Assembly: GCA_937967615.1 (NCBI GenBank)
Contig: CALCMJ010000091.1
Coordinates: 1-50,381, forward strand
Length of the DNA: 50,381 nt
Source of the DNA: an uncultured Saprospiraceae bacterium
GTDB taxonomy: Bacteria > Bacteroidota > Bacteroidia > Chitinophagales > Saprospiraceae
Reading direction: 5' to 3'
The translations under genes were made by a program, and so were the position numbers. The notes under the pieces are model-generated. The model did no database searches. It was not told where the DNA came from and saw only the letters and a list, made by a program, of their open reading frames with translations. Shown here one piece after another: positions 27,607-35,417 of this stretch. Numbering within the stretch: the first letter of the stretch is position 1; the number at the start of each line of letters is the position of its first letter.

Positions 27607-28860
27607 ATGAACAAATGTTTTTTTCTTGGCTTCCTGCTAGTACTTCTAGTAAATCCATTGGACTCTCAGTCTTTTATACAAGAGCTAATTCCAAACTTTG
27701 AAACAGAAAAAGAAGATTATTATTATACAGATGAAATTATACTTTCATATGAGGCAGGTTCTACAGATTTCATAGGAGTATCTTGCTTCCATTATGAAAG
27801 TGATTTAATCCGCATTTCTTATAGGATCCAACTAGCTGATAAATGGAGTGCTTGGCAAGATTTTTCTGAAATGCATGAATACATAGGAGATACGCGCCGC
27901 GCCTATGAGGCAAAACCCATAACAAGTTCTTTCTATAAGATTCAATTTAAATCAAGCCACCCTCTTAACTCTAATTATAAGTTTAGATTCTTTTATTCTA
28001 GTAAAAACAATGCAATCCAATCCCAATCTTCAAGATCACTGAATTGTTCTCAACCAGATTTCTGTGATAGAATTTGCTGGTGCCCTAGCTGTCCTGTAGA
28101 CTCAACGCCACAATTAACAGATCCAACTCATATTATTGTCCACCACTCAGCAGGTTTTAATGAAAGCAATAATTTTGCATCTGTTGTTGAGTATTATTGG
28201 GATCTCCATGTGAATACAAACGGTTGGGACGACATTGGCTATAATTGGCTAATAGATCCAAATGGAGTAATTTACCAGGGACGATTGGATAATTACCAAG
28301 GAGCACATTTTAGTTGTATCAATGAAAATACGATTGGCATTTGTATGATAGGAGATTATACATCTTCAGTTCCAAGTCAAGAGGCAATTAATGCTTTAGT
28401 AGATCTTGTTGGGTTTGAAGCGACAGAACATCAAATTGATGTTCTTGATGAGTCCTACCATGAAACAGGAGATTTTATTATCCATAATGTGTCTGGGCAC
28501 AGAGATGGAAATGATTCTCAAAATGGCTGTTCTTCTACAGTTTGTCCAGGAGATAGTTTCTACCCCATGTTAGGTGATGTTCGTACAATGGTTAGTGAAT
28601 TGGATTGTTATCAGGATGCAATAAGTGATACGGATGAATTAACTAGTAAGGAAATAAAAATCTACCCAAGCCCTTTCATCAATACTCTCTTTATTGAATC
28701 AGAAAAAACAATCACTCCTACACTGAAATTAATAAATAGTCTAGGTCAGATTCAATTACAGCTCAAGGCAAATACCTCAAATGATACAAGTGCACTTTCT
28801 CCTGGTTTGTATTTTGTTCTCCAAGAGGGCAAAATATTAAATAGGATAATAAAACTTTAG
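27607..28860 (+). CDS. T9SS-secreted N-acetylmuramoyl-L-alanine amidase (PGRP-type)
   Basis: A 417-residue exported protein: signal peptide (about 1-20), an unrecognised beta-rich region (about 25-140), a Cys-rich linker (147-162), then an Amidase_2/PGRP domain (about 172-330). The zinc ligands are visible: His180 in IVHHSAG, His298 in SGHRD, and Cys313 in TVCPGD. Tyr212 in GYNWLID is also conserved. The enzyme should cut the bond between muramic acid and the peptide stem. The last ~75 residues (IKIYPSPF onward) form a T9SS type A sorting domain, so it is sent outside the cell rather than to its own wall. ATG 27607 is chosen over an in-frame TTG because the signal peptide then starts properly. 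It converges on tonB with only a 6-bp gap. Confidence 0.9.
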   Translation: MNKCFFLGFLLVLLVNPLDSQSFIQELIPNFETEKEDYYYTDEIILSYEAGSTDFIGVSCFHYESDLIRISYRIQLADKWSAWQDFSEMHEYIGDTRRAYEAKPITSSFYKIQFKSSHPLNSNYKFRFFYSSKNNAIQSQSSRSLNCSQPDFCDRICWCPSCPVDSTPQLTDPTHIIVHHSAGFNESNNFASVVEYYWDLHVNTNGWDDIGYNWLIDPNGVIYQGRLDNYQGAHFSCINENTIGICMIGDYTSSVPSQEAINALVDLVGFEATEHQIDVLDESYHETGDFIIHNVSGHRDGNDSQNGCSSTVCPGDSFYPMLGDVRTMVSELDCYQDAISDTDELTSKEIKIYPSPFINTLFIESEKTITPTLKLINSLGQIQLQLKANTSNDTSALSPGLYFVLQEGKILNRIIKL

Positions 28861-28866
28861 TCAGAT

Positions 28867-29841
28867 TTATTGCAATTTAAAGTCTACTGTTATTGTCCCA
28901 CATTGTTCTGCAATGCTACTGGCTGTAAATGTATATTTAGCAGCGCTTTTCTTTGCAAGGTTGACTAAATAATCGTCTGTAGTAGTAGATCCCTTTTGTG
29001 TGAACTTTGTGCTAATTACTTTTCCTGCGGCATCTACACATACTTTAATTACAACTTTCCCTTGTTTCTGAGAAGTATCCGTAATCTTAGGTTCGTTTAA
29101 GATGCCTCTTCCTCCAAGACCTCCTCCCACTCTGCCTGAGCCTTTTCCTAATCCTTCAAGTGCAGTTGCATCTGGATCACCGTTGGGATCTCCTTTAGAT
29201 TCTGATGAATCATTGTTTCCTTCAGAACCTCCTGATGAAAATAGATCTGAGAATTTTGATTTAGCGTTATTGTATTTTGCTTCTTCATCTGCTTTCGCTT
29301 TGGCCTCTGCTTCCGCTTTTGCTTTTGCATCTGCTATTGCTTTAGCTTCCGCTTCTGCTTTTGCCTTGGCTTCAGCGTCTGCTTTCGCTTTGGCTTCTGC
29401 AGCAGCTTTATCTTCAGCAATTTTTTTTGCTTTCTCCGCGCTTATTTTTACTTTCTCGTTTTTTGATGCTTTTACTTTGGAGTCAGATTTTTCATCTACT
29501 GTCTTGACAGTTGCAGCTTTCTTAGGTGCTGCCTTTTCTTGCTTTGATGTTTTCTTCTCAACTTTTGGCGGACTTGCTTTCTTCTTTTTTTGTTCTTCTT
29601 TTTTCTCCTTCACCTCATCACTCTTATCTACAGGAACGAGCGCCTTTTGACTAGAATTTCCTCCATCTGGCACACCAAACGACACCAAGACTCCTTGTTG
29701 CCTATCTAGGGGTGGATATTCTTTACTAACTAACCATGGTATCAAGCATAGTAGTAATAAAATCGTGTGTAACACAAAAGAGATTAGAAAGCCTTTCTTT
29801 CTGTTTTCTTTTTCTTCAATATCCTGGTATACAATATCCAT
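28867..29841 (-). CDS. TonB-like energy transducer with Ala/Lys/Glu-rich spacer
   Basis: A 324-residue protein with a short cytosolic start, one membrane segment (about 17-38), a long charged Lys/Ala/Glu-rich periplasmic spacer (about 70-200), a Gly/Ser/Asp-rich stretch, and a C-terminal TonB/TolA-like domain (about 240-324, with GKVVIKVCVDAAGKV). It should transmit proton-motive force from the ExbB/ExbD complex to outer-membrane partners. The spacer holds a strongly repetitive AKAxAE pattern like TolA, so a Tol-like role is an alternative to TonB. It is the last gene of the exbB-exbD-exbD-tonB cluster, with a 63-bp gap to the preceding exbD. Confidence 0.85.
   Translation of the reverse strand: MDIVYQDIEEKENRKKGFLISFVLHTILLLLCLIPWLVSKEYPPLDRQQGVLVSFGVPDGGNSSQKALVPVDKSDEVKEKKEEQKKKKASPPKVEKKTSKQEKAAPKKAATVKTVDEKSDSKVKASKNEKVKISAEKAKKIAEDKAAAEAKAKADAEAKAKAEAEAKAIADAKAKAEAEAKAKADEEAKYNNAKSKFSDLFSSGGSEGNNDSSESKGDPNGDPDATALEGLGKGSGRVGGGLGGRGILNEPKITDTSQKQGKVVIKVCVDAAGKVISTKFTQKGSTTTDDYLVNLAKKSAAKYTFTASSIAEQCGTITVDFKLQ
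29289..29407 (-). repeat. Low-complexity AKA/AEA hexapeptide repeat in the TonB-like gene
   Basis: The DNA repeats an 18-base pattern close to gctttngctttngcntct, encoding alternating Ala-Lys-Ala and Ala/Asp-Glu triplets. It should form a long charged helix. Such repeats can change length by slippage. Confidence 0.7.
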
Positions 29842-29904
29842 ACTTAAGCAATTTTTATTAATTGACTCAGGTAGGTTTTGGTTTAAATTGTGTGTAAAAG
29901 AAAA

Positions 29905-30300
29905 TTATCTGGGATCCGTCAATGTCCCATTCAATCCATGCCTCGCAACCATATCTAAGATCGCAACTACTTTCCTATTGGGCGCTTTTGGATCTGGTGT
30001 AATAACAATTGCAGCCTTCCTATCGTTCCGTTTTACTTCTAATACTTTCTTTTCCATTCCTGACAAAGACACCTTACTTCCATTAAAAAAGTATGTACCA
30101 TCTTTCTCTATTGTTATCACAGTTGGTCTAGTATCAGAAACTGTATTGCTATTTGATTTCCCCGGCAATTTCAGATTTAATGCATTGGGAATAATAAGAG
30201 ATGAGGTAAGCATAAAAAATATAAGCAATAAGAAGATGATGTCTGTCAAGGACGACATACTAAACTCTGCACTCACTTTACTTTTTTTCTTAAGTCCCAT
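29905..30300 (-). CDS. exbD: ExbD/TolR-family proton-channel subunit (second copy)
   Basis: A 131-residue protein with one N-terminal membrane helix and a periplasmic domain, the typical ExbD layout. The essential helix aspartate is Asp20 in SSLTDIIFLLLIFFMLTSS. Its start codon directly follows the stop of the first exbD with no gap. Residues 8-30 are almost identical to the first copy, while the periplasmic domains differ. This suggests duplication with divergence, or a heteromeric ExbD assembly. It works with ExbB and the TonB-like protein to harvest proton-motive force. Confidence 0.92.
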   Translation of the reverse strand: MGLKKKSKVSAEFSMSSLTDIIFLLLIFFMLTSSLIIPNALNLKLPGKSNSNTVSDTRPTVITIEKDGTYFFNGSKVSLSGMEKKVLEVKRNDRKAAIVITPDPKAPNRKVVAILDMVARHGLNGTLTDPR

Positions 30301-30690
30301 CTATTTCCTTGGTTGTGTTGCTATTATTGCTTTTAGCCCTAAACTTGCAGCAATCTTCATTACCTCATGAATTTTTGTCCAATGTACATCTTGCTCAGCA
30401 ACTATCGTTACTGTTGCATTCTCTTTATTCGATTGTTTCCTTACTTCTTTCTGGACACTCGCTTTCAAGCTACTCATCTTGGCCTTCTTTCCATTAAAAG
30501 TTACCGACCCATTTTCTAAAAGCATTACAGTCATATCTGTAGGTGCAACTGTCTTACTATCAGACACGGGCAGCTCAATATTTATTTGAACCATTGATGA
30601 GGTCAACATGAAAAATATCAATAACAGAAAAATTATATCCGTTAAAGATGACATACTAAACTCTGCACTTACTTTATTTCTACGTTTCAT
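30301..30690 (-). CDS. exbD: ExbD/TolR-family proton-channel subunit (first copy)
   Basis: A 129-residue protein with the ExbD layout: a basic start, one membrane helix with Asp18 in SSLTDIIFLLLIFF, and a periplasmic domain that ends in GLKAIIATQPRK. It lies 3 bp after exbB and abuts the second exbD, so the three are almost surely translated from one mRNA. Tandem exbD genes are common in Bacteroidota clusters, where the two may have separate partners. Confidence 0.92.
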   Translation of the reverse strand: MKRRNKVSAEFSMSSLTDIIFLLLIFFMLTSSMVQINIELPVSDSKTVAPTDMTVMLLENGSVTFNGKKAKMSSLKASVQKEVRKQSNKENATVTIVAEQDVHWTKIHEVMKIAASLGLKAIIATQPRK

Positions 30691-30693
30691 CGT

Positions 30694-31386
30694 TTAGGCA
30701 GTAGGCTCTTGAAGCATATCCATAAATTCTGTTGCTGTTCTTTCCATTTTGAACACAACTTTATCCACATTTGCTACAAGAATATTATATCCAATAAATG
30801 CCAGAATCCCTACAAACAATCCTCCTGCTGTTGTAAACAGTGCTTGATATATTCCACCAGCTAAAACTGTAGGTGTCACATTATCTTCTGCTGACATCTT
30901 ATAAAATGCTATGATCATACCTGTAACTGTTCCAAAGAATCCAATCATTGGTGCAGCTCCTGCAATACTTGCAAGCGTGGATAAATTTTTCTCTAATGTA
31001 AATACTTCCAGGTTTCCTACATTCTCAATAGAAGCATTAATATCTCTCAATGGTTTTCCTATTCTCTGAATTCCTTTTTCAACCATCCTTGCGTATGGAG
31101 AATTTACATTTCTACAAATTGCCTTTGCGCCTTCTAAATTTCCAGCAGCAACAGAGGCACGTATGTTATTTAAAAACGCTTCATCTACCCTTCCCGCTTT
31201 TTTTATGGAAGTCCATCTTTCCATGAAAATGTATAATGCAATAATTGATAATACAAACAAAATCGCCACGATAGACAATCCCATAATATTCCCAAGTTCA
31301 CCATCTCCGTAAAGAATCTTGAACACATTTACTTTCTCTCCTGCTTCTTCAGCATTTTGAAATAAAAATATACCTAAGTTAATCAT
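30694..31386 (-). CDS. exbB: ExbB/TolQ/MotA-family proton-channel protein
   Basis: A 230-residue protein with a first membrane helix near residues 35-55 and two more in the C-terminal half, as in ExbB. Family stretches include APMIGFFGTVTGMI and the helix around GGIYQALFTTAGGLFVGILAFIGYN. It forms the pentameric proton channel with ExbD. It is the first gene of a four-gene cluster ending in tonB, and a good Bacteroidota promoter lies about 63 bases upstream. The cluster probably powers TonB-dependent transport, and possibly other envelope machines. Confidence 0.93.
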   Translation of the reverse strand: MINLGIFLFQNAEEAGEKVNVFKILYGDGELGNIMGLSIVAILFVLSIIALYIFMERWTSIKKAGRVDEAFLNNIRASVAAGNLEGAKAICRNVNSPYARMVEKGIQRIGKPLRDINASIENVGNLEVFTLEKNLSTLASIAGAAPMIGFFGTVTGMIIAFYKMSAEDNVTPTVLAGGIYQALFTTAGGLFVGILAFIGYNILVANVDKVVFKMERTATEFMDMLQEPTA

Positions 31387-31448
31387 GTGGTTTAAGTTAA
31401 GATTTAGCTATAACGTCTTGCTAGGTTGAATAATTATTAAAAAACATC

Positions 31449-31480
31449 TAAAGTTACTGATATTCTTATCATATTACAAA
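31449..31480 (-). promoter_or_regulatory. Promoter of the exbB-exbD-exbD-tonB cluster
   Basis: On the minus strand TTTG (31480-31477) is followed, after a 20-base spacer, by TAACTTTA (31456-31449), one base away from TAnnTTTG. It lies about 63 bases before the exbB ATG. Confidence 0.5.
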
Positions 31481-31589
31481 AATTCTTCATGCGTTTAGCT
31501 CTTTTTTCATTATTGCAGGACATATTTAAAATATATATATCTGTCTTTTTAATATATATTAGTTTTCTTTGCACCCATATATTGAACCT

Positions 31590-32537
31590 ATGGCAAGAAT
31601 ACTTATAAATGACGGTATACATCCTTCAGGAAAGAAAAAATTGATCAATGCTGGTCATACTGTAGATGACGATAAGATCATGCAAGATGAACTTATGAAT
31701 AGATTGAATGCATATGATGCAATCTGTGTAAGATCTGCCACCAAAGTAAGAGAAGAACTCATTAAAGCTTGTCCAAATCTAAAAGTCATAGGTCGTGGCG
31801 GTGTTGGCCTTGACAATATAGACGTAAAATTTGCCAGAGAAAATGGCATATCAGTCGTGAATACCCCTGCTGCCTCTTCAAGATCTGTTGCAGAACTTGC
31901 CATTGCACATCTTATGTCTGTGGCTAGGTTCCTTTACAAATCAAATAGGAATATGCCTGTGGATGGTGATTCAGAGTTCAGTACGCTTAAAAAATCATTT
32001 GCAAAGGGATTTGAAGTTAAAGGCAAGAAATTAGGAATCATAGGTTTTGGCCGTATTGGACAGGAAACAGCCAAACTTGCTCTATCTATGGGAATGGATG
32101 TCATGCCTGTTGACCCCATACTTTCTTCTGCAAAATTAGATATCCATATTGCTGGCCAGACCATCTCTGTAGATCAAAAAACCTACAGCTTTGAAGACAT
32201 GCTCCAGAATGCAGATATAATCACACTGCATATTCCTTTCACAGGAAATGCTATACTTGGAGAGCGTGAGTTTGCTCTTATGAAAAAAGGAACAGTACTT
32301 ATTAATGCGTCTAGAGGTGGAACAGTGGATGAAAGTGCAATGCTCACTGCACTCGATAATGGAACGCTGGCAGCAGCTGGATTGGACGTTTTTGAAAATG
32401 AACCTACTCCTAGAAAAGAAGTTATTTCGCATCCAAAAATTTCATTGACTCCACATATAGGAGCATCAACAGCAGAAGCACAAGAAAATATAGGATTAGA
32501 ACTTGCAGATCAATTGATTGATCTACTTAAGGTCTAA
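31590..32537 (+). CDS. serA: D-3-phosphoglycerate dehydrogenase-like D-2-hydroxyacid dehydrogenase
   Basis: This 315-residue NAD-dependent enzyme belongs to the D-2-hydroxyacid dehydrogenase family. Visible motifs are GRGGVGLDNIDV, the NAD loop GFGRIGQE (152-159) with Asp175 after the second strand, catalytic Arg242 in NASRGGTVDE, Glu271 in ENEPTP, and His289 in TPHIGAST. The overall pattern best fits the short SerA form without a regulatory ACT domain, which makes 3-phosphohydroxypyruvate for serine synthesis. The rest of the serine pathway is not beside it, so another hydroxyacid substrate is possible. ATG 31590 fits the family start. Its 3' end overlaps the convergent FKBP gene by 15 bp. 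Confidence 0.87.
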   Translation: MARILINDGIHPSGKKKLINAGHTVDDDKIMQDELMNRLNAYDAICVRSATKVREELIKACPNLKVIGRGGVGLDNIDVKFARENGISVVNTPAASSRSVAELAIAHLMSVARFLYKSNRNMPVDGDSEFSTLKKSFAKGFEVKGKKLGIIGFGRIGQETAKLALSMGMDVMPVDPILSSAKLDIHIAGQTISVDQKTYSFEDMLQNADIITLHIPFTGNAILGEREFALMKKGTVLINASRGGTVDESAMLTALDNGTLAAAGLDVFENEPTPRKEVISHPKISLTPHIGASTAEAQENIGLELADQLIDLLKV

Positions 32538-33128
32538 ATGTAGGAGCTCTATATCAAATCCTAAGACTTCGTCAGGACCCACAAAATTTGCAAAACCCTT
32601 TTTACCGTAAGCAAGGTGAGAAGGAATTAATAACATGGCATTCGTTCCTGGGTTCATAAAACTCATCGCTTCATTCCATCCTGCTACCATCATACCAGCT
32701 TTAAAATTAATGGGTATACCCCTAGAATAACTTGAATCAAATATATTCCCATTTAAAAAATATCCTCGATAATTGGCTCGGGCTGGCTGACCTTTAACAT
32801 AGTTTGGTCCCTTCCCCTTTTGTGTAATATAATAGTACAGACCATTTTCTGTACGCTTAAAGGGCAGCTCTAACTTCATAATATAATCAATGATCTTATT
32901 TTCGTCGATTTGTTTTTGGGTAGTAGGGTTTTGAGTATAATAGTCGAATAGAACTCCTACTGCCTCTTGATTCTCTGAGAGAATGACATGCGGGTCTGCA
33001 TAATTACCCTCATAATTAGGTACTGATTCAGTTGTTTGCTTTTTATTAGCATCTGAATTGCATCCAATGGTAGCCAGAAGACCAAAAAAGGCAAAACAGA
33101 TATACAGAAATGAAAATTTAAACTCCAT
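32523..33128 (-). CDS. FKBP-type peptidyl-prolyl isomerase, lipoprotein
   Basis: A 201-residue protein with a lipoprotein signal ending at Cys23 (LLATIGC) and a C-terminal FKBP domain (about 95-201). The FKBP pattern is visible in RANYRGYFLNGNIFDSSY, then VAGWNEAMSFMNPG and LIPSHLAYG. It should help fold proteins by proline isomerisation on the periplasmic side. The family includes gliding-motility-linked GldI-like proteins, but no gld genes are near. ATG 33128 is preferred over an in-frame GTG six codons upstream because the signal peptide is then regular. It is divergent from trxA with 27 bp between the start codons and overlaps the end of serA. Confidence 0.87.
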   Translation of the reverse strand: MEFKFSFLYICFAFFGLLATIGCNSDANKKQTTESVPNYEGNYADPHVILSENQEAVGVLFDYYTQNPTTQKQIDENKIIDYIMKLELPFKRTENGLYYYITQKGKGPNYVKGQPARANYRGYFLNGNIFDSSYSRGIPINFKAGMMVAGWNEAMSFMNPGTNAMLLIPSHLAYGKKGFANFVGPDEVLGFDIELLHLDLK

Positions 33129-33155
33129 CTTTACTTTATTAAACACAAATATACA

Positions 33156-33464
33156 ATGTCAAAAGGAAGTTTTAGCAAATTAATAAATTCAGATAAACCT
33201 ATTCTCATTGATTTCCATGCAACATGGTGTGGCCCTTGCAAAACCTTAAGCCCTATAATACAAGAAGTAAAAGAAGAATTTGGTGACAAAATTCGTGTTA
33301 TCAAAATTGATGTTGATAAAAACACTGAACTAACAAAAAAACTTGAAATCATGAGCATGCCTACCATGATGATCTTCAAAGCAGGTAAAAATTTATGGCG
33401 GACAGTAGGCGTACAAACTAAATCTGCCATTGCAAGTAAAGTACAGGAATCTATTGATGCTTAG
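33156..33464 (+). CDS. trxA: Thioredoxin
   Basis: A 102-residue cytosolic thioredoxin with the classic active site WCGPC (Cys25, Cys28) in DFHATWCGPCKTL, and the cis-proline loop IMSMPTMMIFKAG. It reduces disulfides in target enzymes using thioredoxin reductase, which is not in this window. Length is normal and there is no signal peptide. Its stop codon overlaps that of the convergent dehydrogenase by 4 bp. The promoter must lie partly inside the divergent FKBP gene, because only 27 bp separate the two starts. Confidence 0.93.
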   Translation: MSKGSFSKLINSDKPILIDFHATWCGPCKTLSPIIQEVKEEFGDKIRVIKIDVDKNTELTKKLEIMSMPTMMIFKAGKNLWRTVGVQTKSAIASKVQESIDA

Positions 33465-34624
33465 GCAAAAAAGGAATTACCTTCATTTGCCATTCGGCGT
33501 AACAATGGGCTAGCTCTATACCGTCCTTCTCTGTACGTATCATTTAGTGTATCCAAAGTTTTTACAATTTTTGCAATTCCTATTTCATTCCCCCATTCCA
33601 AAAGCCCCTTAGGATAGTTTACGCCCTTCGTCATCGCTAACTCTATGTCTTCAGCAGAAGCTACTCCAAAATTTAAGGCGTCAGCAGCTTCATTCACTAA
33701 CATAGATAATATGCGATCATAAATTAAATCTGAAGTTTCCTGCGGAACTACAATTTTTGGTCCATCTACTTTGTCAATGCCATATTTGTAAAAACCTTGC
33801 CCAGATTTTTTTCCCAAATAGCCTGAACTCACAAGGTCTTTCTGAGCAAAAGAGGGTTTGTATCTTGGATCGTGATAAAATGCTTTCCAGACGGTTTCTG
33901 TTACCTTATAATTTACATCATGTCCTATGTAATCCATGAGTTCAAAAGGTCCCATTCTGAATCCAGCACGTGTTTTCATGACTTCATCAATTTGTACTGG
34001 ACTCGCTAATCCTTCTTCAATAATTCGCAAAGCTTCTCCGTAAAACGGACGGGCCACTCTATTTACAATAAATCCAGGTGTATCTTTTGCTTTTACGGTT
34101 AATTTCCCCCACGACTCAATCAGACTTTGTATTTCAATCACTGTATGTTCACTGCTTTGATTAGCAGGAATGATTTCTACTAATTTCATCAAAGGAGGAG
34201 GATTAAAAAAGTGTGCTCCCACGCAGCGACTTGTATTTTCCACAAATGCACAAATGGCACTTACAGAAAGGGATGATGTGTTTGTAGCTAGAATAGTTTC
34301 CTTAGCCACAATGCCTTCGAGTGTTTTAAAGAGTTTCCCTTTTATCTCTAGATTTTCAATAATTGCCTCAAAAACAAAATCAGCATCTGACAGACTATCA
34401 AGACTATCTACGAAATATATTCTCCCAAAAATAGCTTTTGCCTCAGCATCATCCATTCTACCTTTTTCCACTAAGCGATTAAGTATTTTCAAAAGTTTGT
34501 CTCTAGCTTTCACTCTAGCATCTGCATTCCTATCATATATGGAGACCCTATGCCCATTGCTAGCTGCTATTTGTGCTATTCCTGACCCCATAGTACCTGC
34601 TCCTATCACTGCTATATTCTTCAT
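33461..34624 (-). CDS. 3-hydroxyacyl-CoA dehydrogenase with doubled C-terminal domain
   Basis: A 387-residue NAD-dependent dehydrogenase that oxidises or forms 3-hydroxyacyl-CoA. The Rossmann motif GAGTMGSGIA is at residues 8-17. The catalytic region CVGAHFFNPPPLMKLVEII comes next. The first C-terminal 3HCDH domain runs from about 185 to 285 (GFIVNRVARPFYGEA to GQGFYKYG). A second, shorter 3HCDH-like domain follows at about 300-383 (LVNEAADALNFGVAS, GVNYPKGLLEWG). This exceeds the ~282 residues of simple 3-hydroxybutyryl-CoA dehydrogenase and recalls PaaH-type enzymes. Likely roles are beta-oxidation or butyryl/phenylacetyl-CoA metabolism. No pathway partners lie nearby. It converges on trxA with a 4-bp overlap. 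Confidence 0.88.
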   Translation of the reverse strand: MKNIAVIGAGTMGSGIAQIAASNGHRVSIYDRNADARVKARDKLLKILNRLVEKGRMDDAEAKAIFGRIYFVDSLDSLSDADFVFEAIIENLEIKGKLFKTLEGIVAKETILATNTSSLSVSAICAFVENTSRCVGAHFFNPPPLMKLVEIIPANQSSEHTVIEIQSLIESWGKLTVKAKDTPGFIVNRVARPFYGEALRIIEEGLASPVQIDEVMKTRAGFRMGPFELMDYIGHDVNYKVTETVWKAFYHDPRYKPSFAQKDLVSSGYLGKKSGQGFYKYGIDKVDGPKIVVPQETSDLIYDRILSMLVNEAADALNFGVASAEDIELAMTKGVNYPKGLLEWGNEIGIAKIVKTLDTLNDTYREGRYRASPLLRRMANEGNSFFA

Positions 34625-34685
34625 ATTCTATATTCTATGTTAACAATTTATAAAAAATTACATTATTGCGTACTTTTACTCCATT

Positions 34686-35405
34686 ATGCACACATTCTCA
34701 ATATACTTAGTAGACGATGACATCTCTTTTTGTCTTGAAGTCGAAATGATTCTAGTTAAGTTAGGCTACAACATCATTGGACAAGCCTCTCACTTCGAGA
34801 AAGCTAAAACAGAAATCAAAGCCTTGTTGCCAGATTTAGTTATTAGCGACATAGCACTTGATGATGGGAAAAACGGCGTTATGCTAGCTGAGTGTGTAAA
34901 AGAACTTTCTATACCTTTCATCTTCATGACATCATACAATGACGTAGATCACTATAACCAGAGCAAAAAATACCCAAAGAGTAAGTTTATAGTAAAACCA
35001 TTTGACAAACTTACTTTAAAAGGTCTCATTGATGATTTTTTCCGAACTGAAAAACTTAAAGGAAGTGACAACTATGTTGTGAATGATAGATTGTTCATTA
35101 AACATACTAAGCAATTTGAAAATGTCTTAATAAATGACATTCTCTATCTTGAATCAGAAGGTAACTATTGTTACATCTACACAAAAGTTAAAAAGTATGT
35201 GCACAAAGGATCGCTCACTAAACTTTTAGAAAGTCCTTCCTTTAGTCATATCATAAGAATACATAGAAATTTTGCAGTTTGTTTAAAGAAGGTTAGGTCT
35301 GTTAATTTCAATGAAAAGATTCTCACAATCAACGAAAAAGAACTTCCTATAGGGAAGTCATACACAAAGAGCACTAGAGAAATCATCATGAAAACTAAAG
35401 TATAA
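34686..35405 (+). CDS. LytTR-family response regulator
   Basis: A 239-residue regulator with a receiver domain (about 3-118) and a LytTR DNA-binding domain (about 135-238). Phosphorylation should occur at Asp55 in ISDIALDDGKNG. The acidic pocket is VDDD near residues 9-12, the switch Thr/Ser lies in FMTSYND and the Lys in VKPFD. The LytTR part has the pattern NDILYLESEGNYCYIY and the terminal FIGKSY-like ELPIGKSYTKS. It lies 12 bp before a sensor kinase gene, and the two probably form a two-component pair. It is divergent from the dehydrogenase gene, with a 61-bp shared region. Confidence 0.92.
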   Translation: MHTFSIYLVDDDISFCLEVEMILVKLGYNIIGQASHFEKAKTEIKALLPDLVISDIALDDGKNGVMLAECVKELSIPFIFMTSYNDVDHYNQSKKYPKSKFIVKPFDKLTLKGLIDDFFRTEKLKGSDNYVVNDRLFIKHTKQFENVLINDILYLESEGNYCYIYTKVKKYVHKGSLTKLLESPSFSHIIRIHRNFAVCLKKVRSVNFNEKILTINEKELPIGKSYTKSTREIIMKTKV

Positions 35406-35417
35406 TACCATCTAAAT

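Noticed and set aside
29102-29650. 182-codon plus-strand frame rich in Ala, Ser and Phe
   Set aside because: It is the antisense of the repetitive Lys/Ala spacer in the TonB-like gene; the composition is explained by the repeat.
34170-34643. 157-codon plus-strand frame opposite the 3-hydroxyacyl-CoA dehydrogenase
   Set aside because: No start signal or family pattern; it lies wholly antisense to a well-supported gene.
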